Assembly (NCBI GenBank): GCA_031283015.1
Contig: JAITCQ010000069.1
Location: 1 to 6,790 of the forward strand
Reading direction: 5' to 3'
Source: Candidatus Methanoplasma sp.
GTDB taxonomy: Archaea > Thermoplasmatota > Thermoplasmata > Methanomassiliicoccales > Methanomethylophilaceae
Length of the DNA stretch: 6,790 nt
The notes beneath the pieces are model-generated. The model searched no databases and was not told the origin of the DNA. It saw only the letters and a list, made by a program, of their open reading frames with translations. Positions 1-5,769 of the stretch are shown piece after piece. A program made the translations under genes and the position numbers. Position 1 is the stretch's first letter; the number at the start of each line of letters is the position of its first letter.

Positions 1-903
1 CGCGCCGTCAGGATCGCCAACGAGGTCCCGGACACCGTCGTCACAGCCAACGACGCCGATCCGAAGGCCGTCCCGTTCATAGAACACAACATCTCGCTCA
101 ACTCGCTTTCCAACTGCGCCCCGTCCAACCGTGACCTTCATGTTCTGTTCTCCGAGTCGTCCTTTGATTATGTGGACATTGATCCTTTCGGGACCCCCAT
201 GCCTTTCATCCAATCGGCAATAAGGGGGTGCAGGAAGAAGGGGATCGTCGCGATAACGGCGACGGACACTGCGCCGCTGGCGGGGGCCCAGGCGGGGAAA
301 TGCAGGAGGAGGTATCAGTCCGAGCCGATACGGGGGTACATGTGCCACGAAGGGGGACTCCGTATCCTTTTATGTTCTGTCGCAAAAGAACTCGCTAAAT
401 TCGACAGGGGGATGAGGCCGCTCCTTTCGTTCTACGCCGATCACTATTTCAGAATTTACGTCAAGGTCGAAGAAGGCGCGAAGGCTACGGACCGATCCCT
501 CGAACAGATCGGGTTCATGCGTTATGACCCGAAGACGCTTGAGAGGTCCGTCTCCGGACGTCCTGACAAAGAGCACGACAAGGGGCCGTTCTGGCTCGGC
601 CCGCTTCATGACAAGGAACTCCTAGCGGGAATGAGCACTCTTGGTCTTGAGGAAGAAAAGCGGTGCGTGAAGATGCTGGAACTGTGGAGGAACGAGTTGG
701 ACGATGTCGTATTCCTGTACGACATGAGCGAGCTGTCCTCGTTCACAAAGATGTCCCCGCCGAAGATGGACGTCCTCCTTGAGGCTTTGAACGAAACGGG
801 AAGATCCGCTCCGACCCACATGAGCCCCACGTCCTTCAAGACCGTTCTCGGCGCGGAAGAAGTGATATCGATCTACCGCGAAACGAGTTCGCGGATGAGA
901 TGA
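1..903 (+). CDS. trm1: tRNA (guanine(26)-N(2))-dimethyltransferase Trm1, 5'-truncated by window edge
   Basis: This enzyme uses S-adenosylmethionine to dimethylate N2 of G26 in tRNA. Frame 1 is open from base 1 to the TGA at 901-903, giving 300 residues. The archaeal family is usually about 380 residues, so roughly 75-80 N-terminal residues, including most of SAM motif I, lie outside the window. The first codons read RAVRIANEV, matching the end of that motif. The catalytic motif DIDPFGTP is at nt 175-198, followed by the family blocks TATDTAPLAGA, CRRRY and CHEGGLRIL. A typical C-terminus follows (GRSAPTHMSPTSFKT, near nt 808-846). One oddity is that the segment 523-606, which in many archaeal homologs carries zinc-ribbon cysteines, has none here, although the following GPFWLGPL block is kept. 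The next gene on this strand starts 77 bp downstream with its own TATA box, so trm1 is probably not co-transcribed with it. Identity is secure; the gene start cannot be seen. Confidence 0.95.
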   Translation, partial: RAVRIANEVPDTVVTANDADPKAVPFIEHNISLNSLSNCAPSNRDLHVLFSESSFDYVDIDPFGTPMPFIQSAIRGCRKKGIVAITATDTAPLAGAQAGKCRRRYQSEPIRGYMCHEGGLRILLCSVAKELAKFDRGMRPLLSFYADHYFRIYVKVEEGAKATDRSLEQIGFMRYDPKTLERSVSGRPDKEHDKGPFWLGPLHDKELLAGMSTLGLEEEKRCVKMLELWRNELDDVVFLYDMSELSSFTKMSPPKMDVLLEALNETGRSAPTHMSPTSFKTVLGAEEVISIYRETSSRMR

Positions 904-922
904 CGCTTACCGCTGTGCCATG

Positions 923-931
923 TATTATATA
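923..931 (+). promoter_or_regulatory. Archaeal TATA box of the AAA_14/DUF4143 ATPase gene
   Basis: TATTATATA lies in the AT-rich 77-bp gap after trm1. An archaeal start site about 26 nt downstream would fall near 953, giving a leader of about 28 nt before the ATG at 981. That leader contains AGAGG at 968-972, 8 nt from the ATG, a usable Shine-Dalgarno site. The box is seen in the sequence; the start site is inferred. Confidence 0.5.
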
Positions 932-980
932 CGGCTAATCTATACTTGAACTTGCAATATGTCGCAAAGAGGCATCCCGC

Positions 981-2240
981 ATGGATTACATTAGAAGAGC
1001 TATCGAACCGGTATTGCAGAAAAGCGGACGGACGTTCAAATCTGTCCTTGTGACAGGGCCGCGTCAGGTGGGTAAAAGCACAACCCTGGGGGAGACCTTC
1101 AAAAACATCCCCGTAATAACGTTCGACGATAAGATACAGCTCAGGAGCGCGTTGTCCGACCCCGCCTTGTTCCTGCGGGACAACCCGCCGCCGCTGATAT
1201 TGGATGAAGTACAATATGCGCCGGAGCTTTTCCCGGGAATAAAAATGGTATGCGACGGCGGTAAAGAGTACGGGCGTTATTTTCTGACGGGAAGCCAGCA
1301 GTACGACCTGATGGAGAACGTCACCGAAAGCCTTTCTGGAAGAATTGCGGTGCATGAGCTTCAGGGACTTTCGATGCGCGAGATCAAAGCCGTTGATCTC
1401 AACAGACCTTTCGTCCCGACGGAAGATTATTTTGCCGAAAGAAAAAGGTCGCTTGTCAAATATGATGACATATGGAGGCGCATCCACCGCGGATCCAATC
1501 CGGAACTGCAGAACCCCGAGATAGAATGGTCCTCCTATTGGTCCAGCTATGTCCAGACATACCTGGAACGCGATGTGAGCCGGATCATCAACGTAAAAGA
1601 CAAGATGGCATTCGTTACCTTCATGACCGCCATCGCCGCAAGGACCGGCCAGCTGCTGAACTGTTCTGCCGTGGCCGACGAGGTCGGGAAGACGGCGCCG
1701 ACTATCAAAGAGTGGGTATCGGTGCTGCAGGCGTCGGGTCTCGTCTTCCTGCTGCAGCCTTACAGCTCCTCCGCTCTGACACGCGCCGTGAAAACTCCCA
1801 AGATATACTTCCGCGACACCGGACTTGCGTGCTACCTGACCCGCTGGCTCACGCCCGAGACGCTCCGGGTGAGCGCGATGAACGGCTGCATCTTCGAAAC
1901 GTTCGTCGTGAGCGAGATACTGAAATCGTTTTCTAACGCCGGACTGGATCACCGTTTCAGCGTCTTCTATTACAGAGGCCGGGATAAAAAGAGGGTGCGC
2001 AGGAACGGCGCAGAGGAAAGCTACGAGAGCGAGATAGACCTTGTGATACACGAGAGCGGTACGCTTTATCCCGTCGAGATAAAGATGAGCGCCAATCCCG
2101 ACGCCGCCATGGCGAGCGCGTTCAGCGTCCTCGACCTGGATAAGACGAAAACACGGGGCAGAGGCACGATCATATGCCTTTACGATAAACTCGTCAGTCT
2201 GAGTAAGGATCTGTCGGCCGTGCCGATCGAGTACATCTGA
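981..2240 (+). CDS. AAA_14/DUF4143-family ATP-binding protein with PD-(D/E)XK-like C-terminal domain
   Basis: This is a 419-residue soluble protein of the large AAA_14 plus DUF4143 family, common in gut and rumen archaea and bacteria and of unproven cellular role. Walker A is GPRQVGKS at residues 26-33. Walker B is LILDEVQ at 72-78. A sensor-like YFLTGSQQ is at 100-107, followed by SLSGR at 117-121. A helix-turn-helix-like stretch around residues 225-250 (SAVADEVGKTAPTIKEWVSVL) follows, as usual for DUF4143. The C-terminal part carries a plausible nuclease-fold signature: E306 (IFETFVV), D353 (SEIDLVI), and E366 and K368 (PVEIK). There is no signal peptide or membrane segment. The ATG at 981 has AGAGG 8 nt upstream. 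It sits alone between two promoters, with no obvious toxin, antitoxin or restriction partner. The long open frame on the opposite strand (873-2051) is a shadow with no recognisable domains. Family assignment is strong; function is unknown. Confidence 0.93.
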   Translation: MDYIRRAIEPVLQKSGRTFKSVLVTGPRQVGKSTTLGETFKNIPVITFDDKIQLRSALSDPALFLRDNPPPLILDEVQYAPELFPGIKMVCDGGKEYGRYFLTGSQQYDLMENVTESLSGRIAVHELQGLSMREIKAVDLNRPFVPTEDYFAERKRSLVKYDDIWRRIHRGSNPELQNPEIEWSSYWSSYVQTYLERDVSRIINVKDKMAFVTFMTAIAARTGQLLNCSAVADEVGKTAPTIKEWVSVLQASGLVFLLQPYSSSALTRAVKTPKIYFRDTGLACYLTRWLTPETLRVSAMNGCIFETFVVSEILKSFSNAGLDHRFSVFYYRGRDKKRVRRNGAEESYESEIDLVIHESGTLYPVEIKMSANPDAAMASAFSVLDLDKTKTRGRGTIICLYDKLVSLSKDLSAVPIEYI

Positions 2241-2251
2241 GCCGCTGCGGC
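2241..2251 (+). other. Small GC hairpin just after the ATPase stop codon
   Basis: GCCG-CTG-CGGC begins at the base after the TGA of the ATPase gene and forms a 4-bp stem. GAATTTTC follows at 2270-2277. This could help end the transcript, but the stem is short and the T-run weak, so it may be chance. Confidence 0.2.
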
Positions 2252-2285
2252 GACAGCCTGAGGGAAACTCGAATTTTCAGATGGC

Positions 2286-2293
2286 TTAAATAA
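2286..2293 (+). promoter_or_regulatory. Archaeal TATA box upstream of the 48-codon ORF
   Basis: TTAAATAA is centred about 26 nt upstream of position 2315. That places the inferred start of transcription essentially at the Shine-Dalgarno site AGGTGG (2314-2319) of the small ORF beginning at 2324. The position argues that the small ORF is a real transcription unit. Confidence 0.5.
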
Positions 2294-2313
2294 GAGCAAG
2301 AAATTGTACCAGC

Positions 2314-2319
2314 AGGTGG
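2314..2319 (+). promoter_or_regulatory. Strong Shine-Dalgarno site of the 48-codon ORF
   Basis: AGGTGG is complementary to the CACCT of the archaeal 16S rRNA 3' end and sits 4 nt before the ATG at 2324. It is one of the best ribosome binding sites in the window and is the main reason for calling such a short ORF. Confidence 0.6.
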
Positions 2320-2323
2320 TAAA

Positions 2324-2470
2324 ATGGAATCCTACATTCTGTCAAAAGAGTTCCAGAGGAAGGTATCTAAGGTAGGAGAGGGGTCCGATTTCAGCTACAG
2401 GTCTAAATTCGACCCAGTTCCTTCATCCGCCCTGAAGAAAAAGAGATCCTCCGGCAAAAAGAAAGAATGA
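2324..2470 (+). CDS. Small lysine-rich hypothetical protein, 48 aa
   Basis: I do not recognise a family. The ORF starts MESYILSKEFQRK at the ATG at 2324 and ends in a basic tail (ALKKKRSSGKKKE) before the TGA at 2468-2470. It has its own TATA box and a strong AGGTGG ribosome binding site 4 nt before the ATG, better translation signals than most genes here. The product is hydrophilic with no membrane segment. The basic tail would suit nucleic-acid or ribosome binding, but that is a guess. The stop overlaps an ATG as ATGA, opening a second small ORF (2467-2565). The run AAGAAAAAG at 2435-2443 could also allow a -1 slip into that frame, giving one 80-residue protein. A real sequence frameshift is a third possibility. 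Confidence 0.55.
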   Translation: MESYILSKEFQRKVSKVGEGSDFSYRSKFDPVPSSALKKKRSSGKKKE

Positions 2471-2565
2471 TCTCGAAGATTCTAAAAGACCCAAAGGAGT
2501 TCCCTTGGGTTGGAGAATACATCTTCCCTTTCTTCCCAGACTTGAAGCGGACGCTCGAAAGGTGA
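2467..2565 (+). CDS. Possible small protein, 32 aa, overlapping the upstream ORF by ATGA
   Basis: The ATG at 2467 overlaps the TGA of the preceding ORF, a typical arrangement for translational coupling. The product is aromatic- and proline-rich (WVGEYIFPFFPDLKRTL near its C-terminus), unlike a random frame. No family is recognised. The same frame is open upstream to 2407 without a good start codon, and its translation there (RPEEKEILRQKERMISKIL) also looks protein-like and helical. This suggests the true product may begin in the upstream ORF and change frame. A hairpin at 2488-2511 lies inside it. There is no separate Shine-Dalgarno site, so expression would depend on coupling or frameshifting. 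It could also be an untranslated 3' region. Confidence 0.38.
   Translation: MISKILKDPKEFPWVGEYIFPFFPDLKRTLER
2488..2511 (+). other. Imperfect hairpin within the small-ORF region
   Basis: ACCCAAAGG and CCCTTGGGT pair around an AGTT loop with one A-C mismatch, and a flanking G-T wobble extends the stem. Pyrimidine-rich sequence follows (ATCTTCCCTTTCTTCCC, 2521-2537). It could be a terminator or processing site for the 48-codon gene. If the downstream ORF is translated, it may simply reflect coding sequence. Confidence 0.35.
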
Positions 2566-2583
2566 ATCCGCGGCGATAACAAT

Positions 2584-2590
2584 CTTTATA
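2584..2590 (+). promoter_or_regulatory. Archaeal TATA box of purA
   Basis: CTTTATA lies about 37 nt upstream of the TTG start. Transcription is expected near 2613, giving a leader of about 12 nt that begins with the purA ribosome binding site. The geometry matches the promoter of the preceding small ORF. Confidence 0.5.
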
Positions 2591-2614
2591 GGGCAAAAAG
2601 GGCTGGAGAGTATC

Positions 2615-2619
2615 AGGTG
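2615..2619 (+). promoter_or_regulatory. Shine-Dalgarno site deciding the purA TTG start
   Basis: AGGTG is followed by a 5-nt spacer and TTG at 2625. The upstream GTG at 2617 is out of frame, and ATT at 2622 is too close to the site. This spacing and the alignment of the first residues with other PurA proteins support TTG as the start codon. Confidence 0.6.
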
Positions 2620-2624
2620 CGATT

Positions 2625-3929
2625 TTGCCGAGTCTTGCGATCATTGGGGCCCAGTGGGGCGATGAGGGTAAGGGAAAGATAACAGACTACATCGACGAGA
2701 CCGCCGATCTTATCGTGCGCTTCCAGGGCGGGAACAACGCCGGGCACACGATAAAGGTCGGGGACAAGGTGTTCAAGCTTCACGGCCTTCCCTCTGGGGT
2801 GGTGAGAAAAGGCAACCTTGCCGTCATAGGCAACGGGACCGTCGTGAACATGGACGAACTCATCGAAGAGATGGACCAGGTGGTGAAGGCCGGAGGCACG
2901 CTCGAAGGCCTCAGGATATCCGACCGTGCCCACCTGATCTTCAATTACCATAAGAAGCTGGACGGCGCCGAAGAGAAATACAGGGGGAACAAGGTGGTAG
3001 GCACCACCAAAAAAGGCATCGGCCCCGCCTACCAGGACAAGATCGCAAGGATAGGCATCCGCGCCGGGGACCTCCTGGAGGACGCCCCGCTGAAAGAAAA
3101 AACAGATTTCATACTCCCTTACAAGAAGGACCTCATGTCAATGCTGGAGTCCGAACCCTGCGGCTGCGACTGCGGCACGCTATACGAAAAAATGAAAGGA
3201 TGGAGGGACAAGATAGGCGGATATATCTGCGATACGTCCGTTCTAATCAACGAGGCTCTGGACTCCGGGAAGAAAGTGCTTTTCGAAGGCGCACAGGGCG
3301 CGATGCTCGACATCGACCACGGCACGTACCCTTACGTGACGTCGTCGTCAACCTGCGGCGGCGGCATATGCACCGGAGCGGGCGTGGCGCCGAACCGCAT
3401 CGGGAAGGTGGTCGGATGCCTGAAAGCGTACACCACGAGGGTGGGAGAAGGTCCGCTCGTAACAGAATTGTCGGGAGAGGCGGCGGACGCGCTGCAGAAG
3501 AAAGGAGGGGAGTTCGGAGTGACCACCGGAAGGGGAAGGAGATGCGGATGGCTGGACCTGGTGGTCGCCGGACACGCGTCTAGGCTGTGCGGATTCACTT
3601 CCCTTGCGATAACCAAGCTTGACGTCCTGAACGATTATGAGGAACTCCCGATCTGCATGGCGTACAGGATCGACGGCAAGGAAACAAGATACTTCCCGGC
3701 GTCGATATCGAGACTGCAAAGGGCTGAACCTATATACATAACGATGAAGGGATGGAAGGGTTGGGACGACACCGAGAGCGTCGTGAAAGGCGGATATGAC
3801 GCCCTCCCGAAAGAGATGCGGACGTACGTTCAATTCATCGAGAATAACCTGAATGTCCCTGCGGATATGATCAGCATCGGTCCGGACAGGAAGGACACGA
3901 TCGACAGGAAGAAGGACTGGTGGGCCTGA
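2625..3929 (+). CDS. purA: Adenylosuccinate synthetase
   Basis: PurA joins IMP and aspartate using GTP to make adenylosuccinate, the first committed step from IMP to AMP, in the cytoplasm. The 434-residue product has the usual full length. The P-loop GDEGKGK is at residues 12-18, with catalytic Asp13 and His41 (NNAGHT) at the same positions as in the E. coli enzyme. Other family blocks are GTTKKGIGPAY, FEGAQGAMLDIDHGTYPYVTS, the TTGRGRRCGWLD substrate loop, and the guanine-specificity motif TKLD. The start is TTG, fixed by AGGTG 5 nt upstream; no in-frame ATG or GTG gives a comparable N-terminus. This is the long form, not the roughly 340-residue form of several hyperthermophilic archaea. The gene has its own TATA box and ends 4 bp from the convergent UbiD-family gene. 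Identity is essentially certain. Confidence 0.98.
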   Translation: MPSLAIIGAQWGDEGKGKITDYIDETADLIVRFQGGNNAGHTIKVGDKVFKLHGLPSGVVRKGNLAVIGNGTVVNMDELIEEMDQVVKAGGTLEGLRISDRAHLIFNYHKKLDGAEEKYRGNKVVGTTKKGIGPAYQDKIARIGIRAGDLLEDAPLKEKTDFILPYKKDLMSMLESEPCGCDCGTLYEKMKGWRDKIGGYICDTSVLINEALDSGKKVLFEGAQGAMLDIDHGTYPYVTSSSTCGGGICTGAGVAPNRIGKVVGCLKAYTTRVGEGPLVTELSGEAADALQKKGGEFGVTTGRGRRCGWLDLVVAGHASRLCGFTSLAITKLDVLNDYEELPICMAYRIDGKETRYFPASISRLQRAEPIYITMKGWKGWDDTESVVKGGYDALPKEMRTYVQFIENNLNVPADMISIGPDRKDTIDRKKDWWA

Positions 3930-3933
3930 CCCT

Positions 3934-5214
3934 TTATTTCCGGCGGGCCGTCGTCTTTATCTTTGCTTTCTCAAAGAGCTTCCTGTCCTTATCCAAAGGT
4001 ATGGTCGCGTCGTAACCGACCTTGTACGTTGTGACATCTATGCTCGGGTCCAGGGACGATCCGGCCGCGCCGGGTATCTTAAGGATACGATCGCCCTGCA
4101 TCCTCGTGGCCACCGCCCATTCCACCTCCCGGTCGTTGAAGATGTCGATGTCGTCGTCCACCACGACGACCTGCTTCATCGACGGGTGGCCGGTGAACGC
4201 CGCCATAACGGCATTGACGCCGTCGCCCTCTTTGTTCTTCGCTATCGACACCACTCCGTTGAGCCAGCAGCATCCGCCTTCCGTGAGGCGGACGTTCTTT
4301 ACTCTGGGCACGGCCTGTCTTACCGTTTTCAGTATCATGGGCTCGCGGGGAAGCCCCATGAGCAGGAAGTGTTCGTTGCCTCCGGGAAGCAGGAGATGGA
4401 ACACCGGCTCCCTGCACGACTGCATCCTTTCGATCCTGATCACCGGCTGTTCCCTGACGATGTCGTAGGTTCCGGTGATGTCCACGAACGGGCCCTCGGA
4501 GACCGTTTCGAAGGTGATCTTCCCTTCAAGCACGTAATCCGACGACGAGGGGACGAGCAACCCGTTGCTGCATTTTCCCACGCTGAGGGGTTTGCCGTGG
4601 CCGGCCATGTACATTGCGGAAGCCACCCTCAATTCATCCGCGCCATAGTCCATGGAGACGGCTGCGGCGATGAGGACCTCAGCGGGCAGCCCGATGCATA
4701 TCGAGACGTCAAGCTCCTTCCCGTCAGCTTTGGCTTCGTTATATAACGTGAAAAGATGTCTGGGGACCAGCCTGACGGCGAGTTTGTCTTTGTCCATGAC
4801 CATCATCCTGTGGAAGGAGACGTTCTTCTTTCCCTTGTATTCGGCGACTATCACTCCCGCCGTGATGTAACGGCCCCCATCCTCCGGATAGTACTTAGGT
4901 ATCGGAAGAGAGGTAAGATCCACTTTCAATCTGTTCGATATGAAACCCGGGGTCTTTATCTCAACGGTGTCGCATGGGGAGTCTATCGCCGACAGTATAT
5001 GTTCGACTATCTTGTCAGCGGGTATGTTCATCGCGTCTGCGATCTTTTTCCTCGTCGAGAAAACGTTCCCTGCCGCGGGCAGCCCGTTCACGTCCTCGAA
5101 CAGCACGGTGGCGTCCTGATCTTTAAGAAGGGTCTCTGTTATCTTTGACGAAGCTGGATCGATCTTCTTTTTGACCAAGCGGACATTTTCTCCCAAGAGG
5201 TCCCTTAACTGCAT
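3934..5214 (-). CDS. UbiD-family decarboxylase (archaeal branch; possible anhydromevalonate phosphate decarboxylase)
   Basis: UbiD enzymes decarboxylate unsaturated acids with prenylated FMN made by UbiX. In many archaea that lack ubiquinone, a UbiD homolog decarboxylates anhydromevalonate phosphate in the archaeal mevalonate pathway to isoprenoids. That is the likeliest role here, but it is inferred from family. From the ATG at 5214 the protein has 426 residues. By eye, Asn131 and Arg136 (NVSFHRMM) and His153 match cofactor and metal positions. EGPFVD at 240-245 is the active-site loop, with Glu240 kept and Asp245 where fungal Fdc1 has Glu282. VVVVDDDIDI and the SSLDPS C-terminal block are also typical. 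A GTG at 5235 is in frame and would add 7 residues, but the TATA box (5238-5247) nearly touches it and predicts a start of transcription near 5215. A leaderless ATG at 5214 therefore fits better, and MQLRDLL is a normal UbiD beginning. The stop is TAA. Confidence 0.93.
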   Translation of the reverse strand: MQLRDLLGENVRLVKKKIDPASSKITETLLKDQDATVLFEDVNGLPAAGNVFSTRKKIADAMNIPADKIVEHILSAIDSPCDTVEIKTPGFISNRLKVDLTSLPIPKYYPEDGGRYITAGVIVAEYKGKKNVSFHRMMVMDKDKLAVRLVPRHLFTLYNEAKADGKELDVSICIGLPAEVLIAAAVSMDYGADELRVASAMYMAGHGKPLSVGKCSNGLLVPSSSDYVLEGKITFETVSEGPFVDITGTYDIVREQPVIRIERMQSCREPVFHLLLPGGNEHFLLMGLPREPMILKTVRQAVPRVKNVRLTEGGCCWLNGVVSIAKNKEGDGVNAVMAAFTGHPSMKQVVVVDDDIDIFNDREVEWAVATRMQGDRILKIPGAAGSSLDPSIDVTTYKVGYDATIPLDKDRKLFEKAKIKTTARRK

Positions 5215-5237
5215 ATTCTGCCGTAAGCGGTCCACGC

Positions 5238-5247
5238 TTATATTATT
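5238..5247 (-). promoter_or_regulatory. Archaeal TATA box of the UbiD-family gene
   Basis: Read on the minus strand the element is AATAATATAA. Its centre is about 26-28 nt upstream of the ATG at 5214, predicting a leaderless or nearly leaderless mRNA. There is no Shine-Dalgarno site before either the GTG at 5235 or the ATG at 5214, which agrees. Confidence 0.55.
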
Positions 5248-5288
5248 AGCTTGAGAAAGATTTGAGCATCACTCGCAAATTTTCTTTG

Positions 5289-5609
5289 TCATGCTTCGAA
5301 CAGGATCTTCCGGTCACGCAGTATCTCCTCCATAAGAGATGGTTTTGTGTAGATTTCATCCTCGCAGACGAGGTCGACTTTGATACAAAGGGCCTCCTGC
5401 AGGTCATAAAGGATCCCTCCCAGATCGAAAAGGTCGTATTCTTTGGGAACGTCGATACAAAAATCATAATCGCTGTTCTTATCGTTGTCTCCTCTGGCCC
5501 TGGAACCGAAAAGGTATATGCGGAGAACCCCGTGCTCAACGGCTATCGGCGCGACCACTTCGTGCAGTTCCTCGATCGAGAGATCCCTCCCGGCACCGTT
5601 CAGATCCAC
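5289..5609 (-). CDS. Minimal nucleotidyltransferase (MNT/MntA-like), solitary
   Basis: This 106-residue protein is a single NTP-transferase domain of the polymerase-beta superfamily. The signature GSx10DxD is complete: Gly35-Ser36, then Asp47 and Asp49 in NSDYDFCID. The third metal-binding acid is probably Asp79 in KVDLV. In characterised pairs such proteins (MntA) are antitoxins that AMPylate an adjacent HEPN toxin (HepT). No HEPN gene is visible on either side: 74 bp downstream is the UbiD-family gene and upstream is the divergent gltX. It may act alone, be a relic of a pair, or have a partner elsewhere. The start is GTG at 5609. A TATA box (5631-5638) centred about 26 nt upstream and the lack of a Shine-Dalgarno site suggest a leaderless mRNA. 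The frame is open back to a TAA at 5646-5648 but has no earlier ATG, GTG or TTG. The stop is TGA. Confidence 0.9.
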   Translation of the reverse strand: MDLNGAGRDLSIEELHEVVAPIAVEHGVLRIYLFGSRARGDNDKNSDYDFCIDVPKEYDLFDLGGILYDLQEALCIKVDLVCEDEIYTKPSLMEEILRDRKILFEA

Positions 5610-5630
5610 GAGGGCATATCTCGCAGAAAA

Positions 5631-5638
5631 TCTATAAT
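5631..5638 (-). promoter_or_regulatory. Archaeal TATA box of the nucleotidyltransferase gene
   Basis: ATTATAGA on the minus strand is centred about 25-26 nt from the GTG at 5609, the spacing expected if transcription begins at the start codon. This supports the GTG as the real start. Confidence 0.5.
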
Positions 5639-5701
5639 GGTTGGGTTAACAAAAAAACCAGAGAGGCTCAACACACGAGGTGTCCCTCCGATACGTTTTA
5701 T

Positions 5702-5712
5702 GGGGGGGGGGG
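5702..5712 (+). repeat. Homopolymer tract of 11 G
   Basis: Eleven consecutive G residues (C on the minus strand) sit in the divergent gap between the nucleotidyltransferase and gltX, directly followed by T-rich sequence. It lies outside any supported gene. It could be a length-variable tract or a sequencing or assembly artefact. Confidence 0.9.
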
Positions 5713-5769
5713 TTTCATTTTAGTTTTTGTCAATAAAATTGCTATAATTATGCTGTTTTGAATATTGTG

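Noticed and set aside
873..2051. Long minus-strand open frame, 392 codons
   Set aside because: It lies antisense to the well-supported ATPase gene. Its translation has no recognisable domain and looks like a mirror of GC-rich codons.
2437..2443. Strict programmed -1 frameshift heptamer
   Set aside because: G AAA AAG is not a perfect X XXY YYZ heptamer and has no hairpin at the usual distance. It is therefore listed only as one explanation for the small ORF pair, not as a feature.
3348..3833. Minus-strand open frame inside purA
   Set aside because: It is fully antisense to strongly conserved purA sequence, and its translation is low in hydrophobic-core character and unrecognised.
4186..4746. 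Plus-strand open frame inside the UbiD-family gene
   Set aside because: It is antisense to conserved UbiD motifs, with no promoter or ribosome binding site of its own.
5215..5235. GTG at 5235 as start of the UbiD-family gene
   Set aside because: The TATA box ends 2 nt upstream of it, so transcription would begin after the GTG. The ATG at 5214 has the right spacing.
5262..5723. Plus-strand open frame of 153 codons spanning the nucleotidyltransferase and the G-tract
   Set aside because: Most of it is antisense to the MNT gene. The unshadowed tail runs through the poly-G tract as glycines and has no ribosome binding site.
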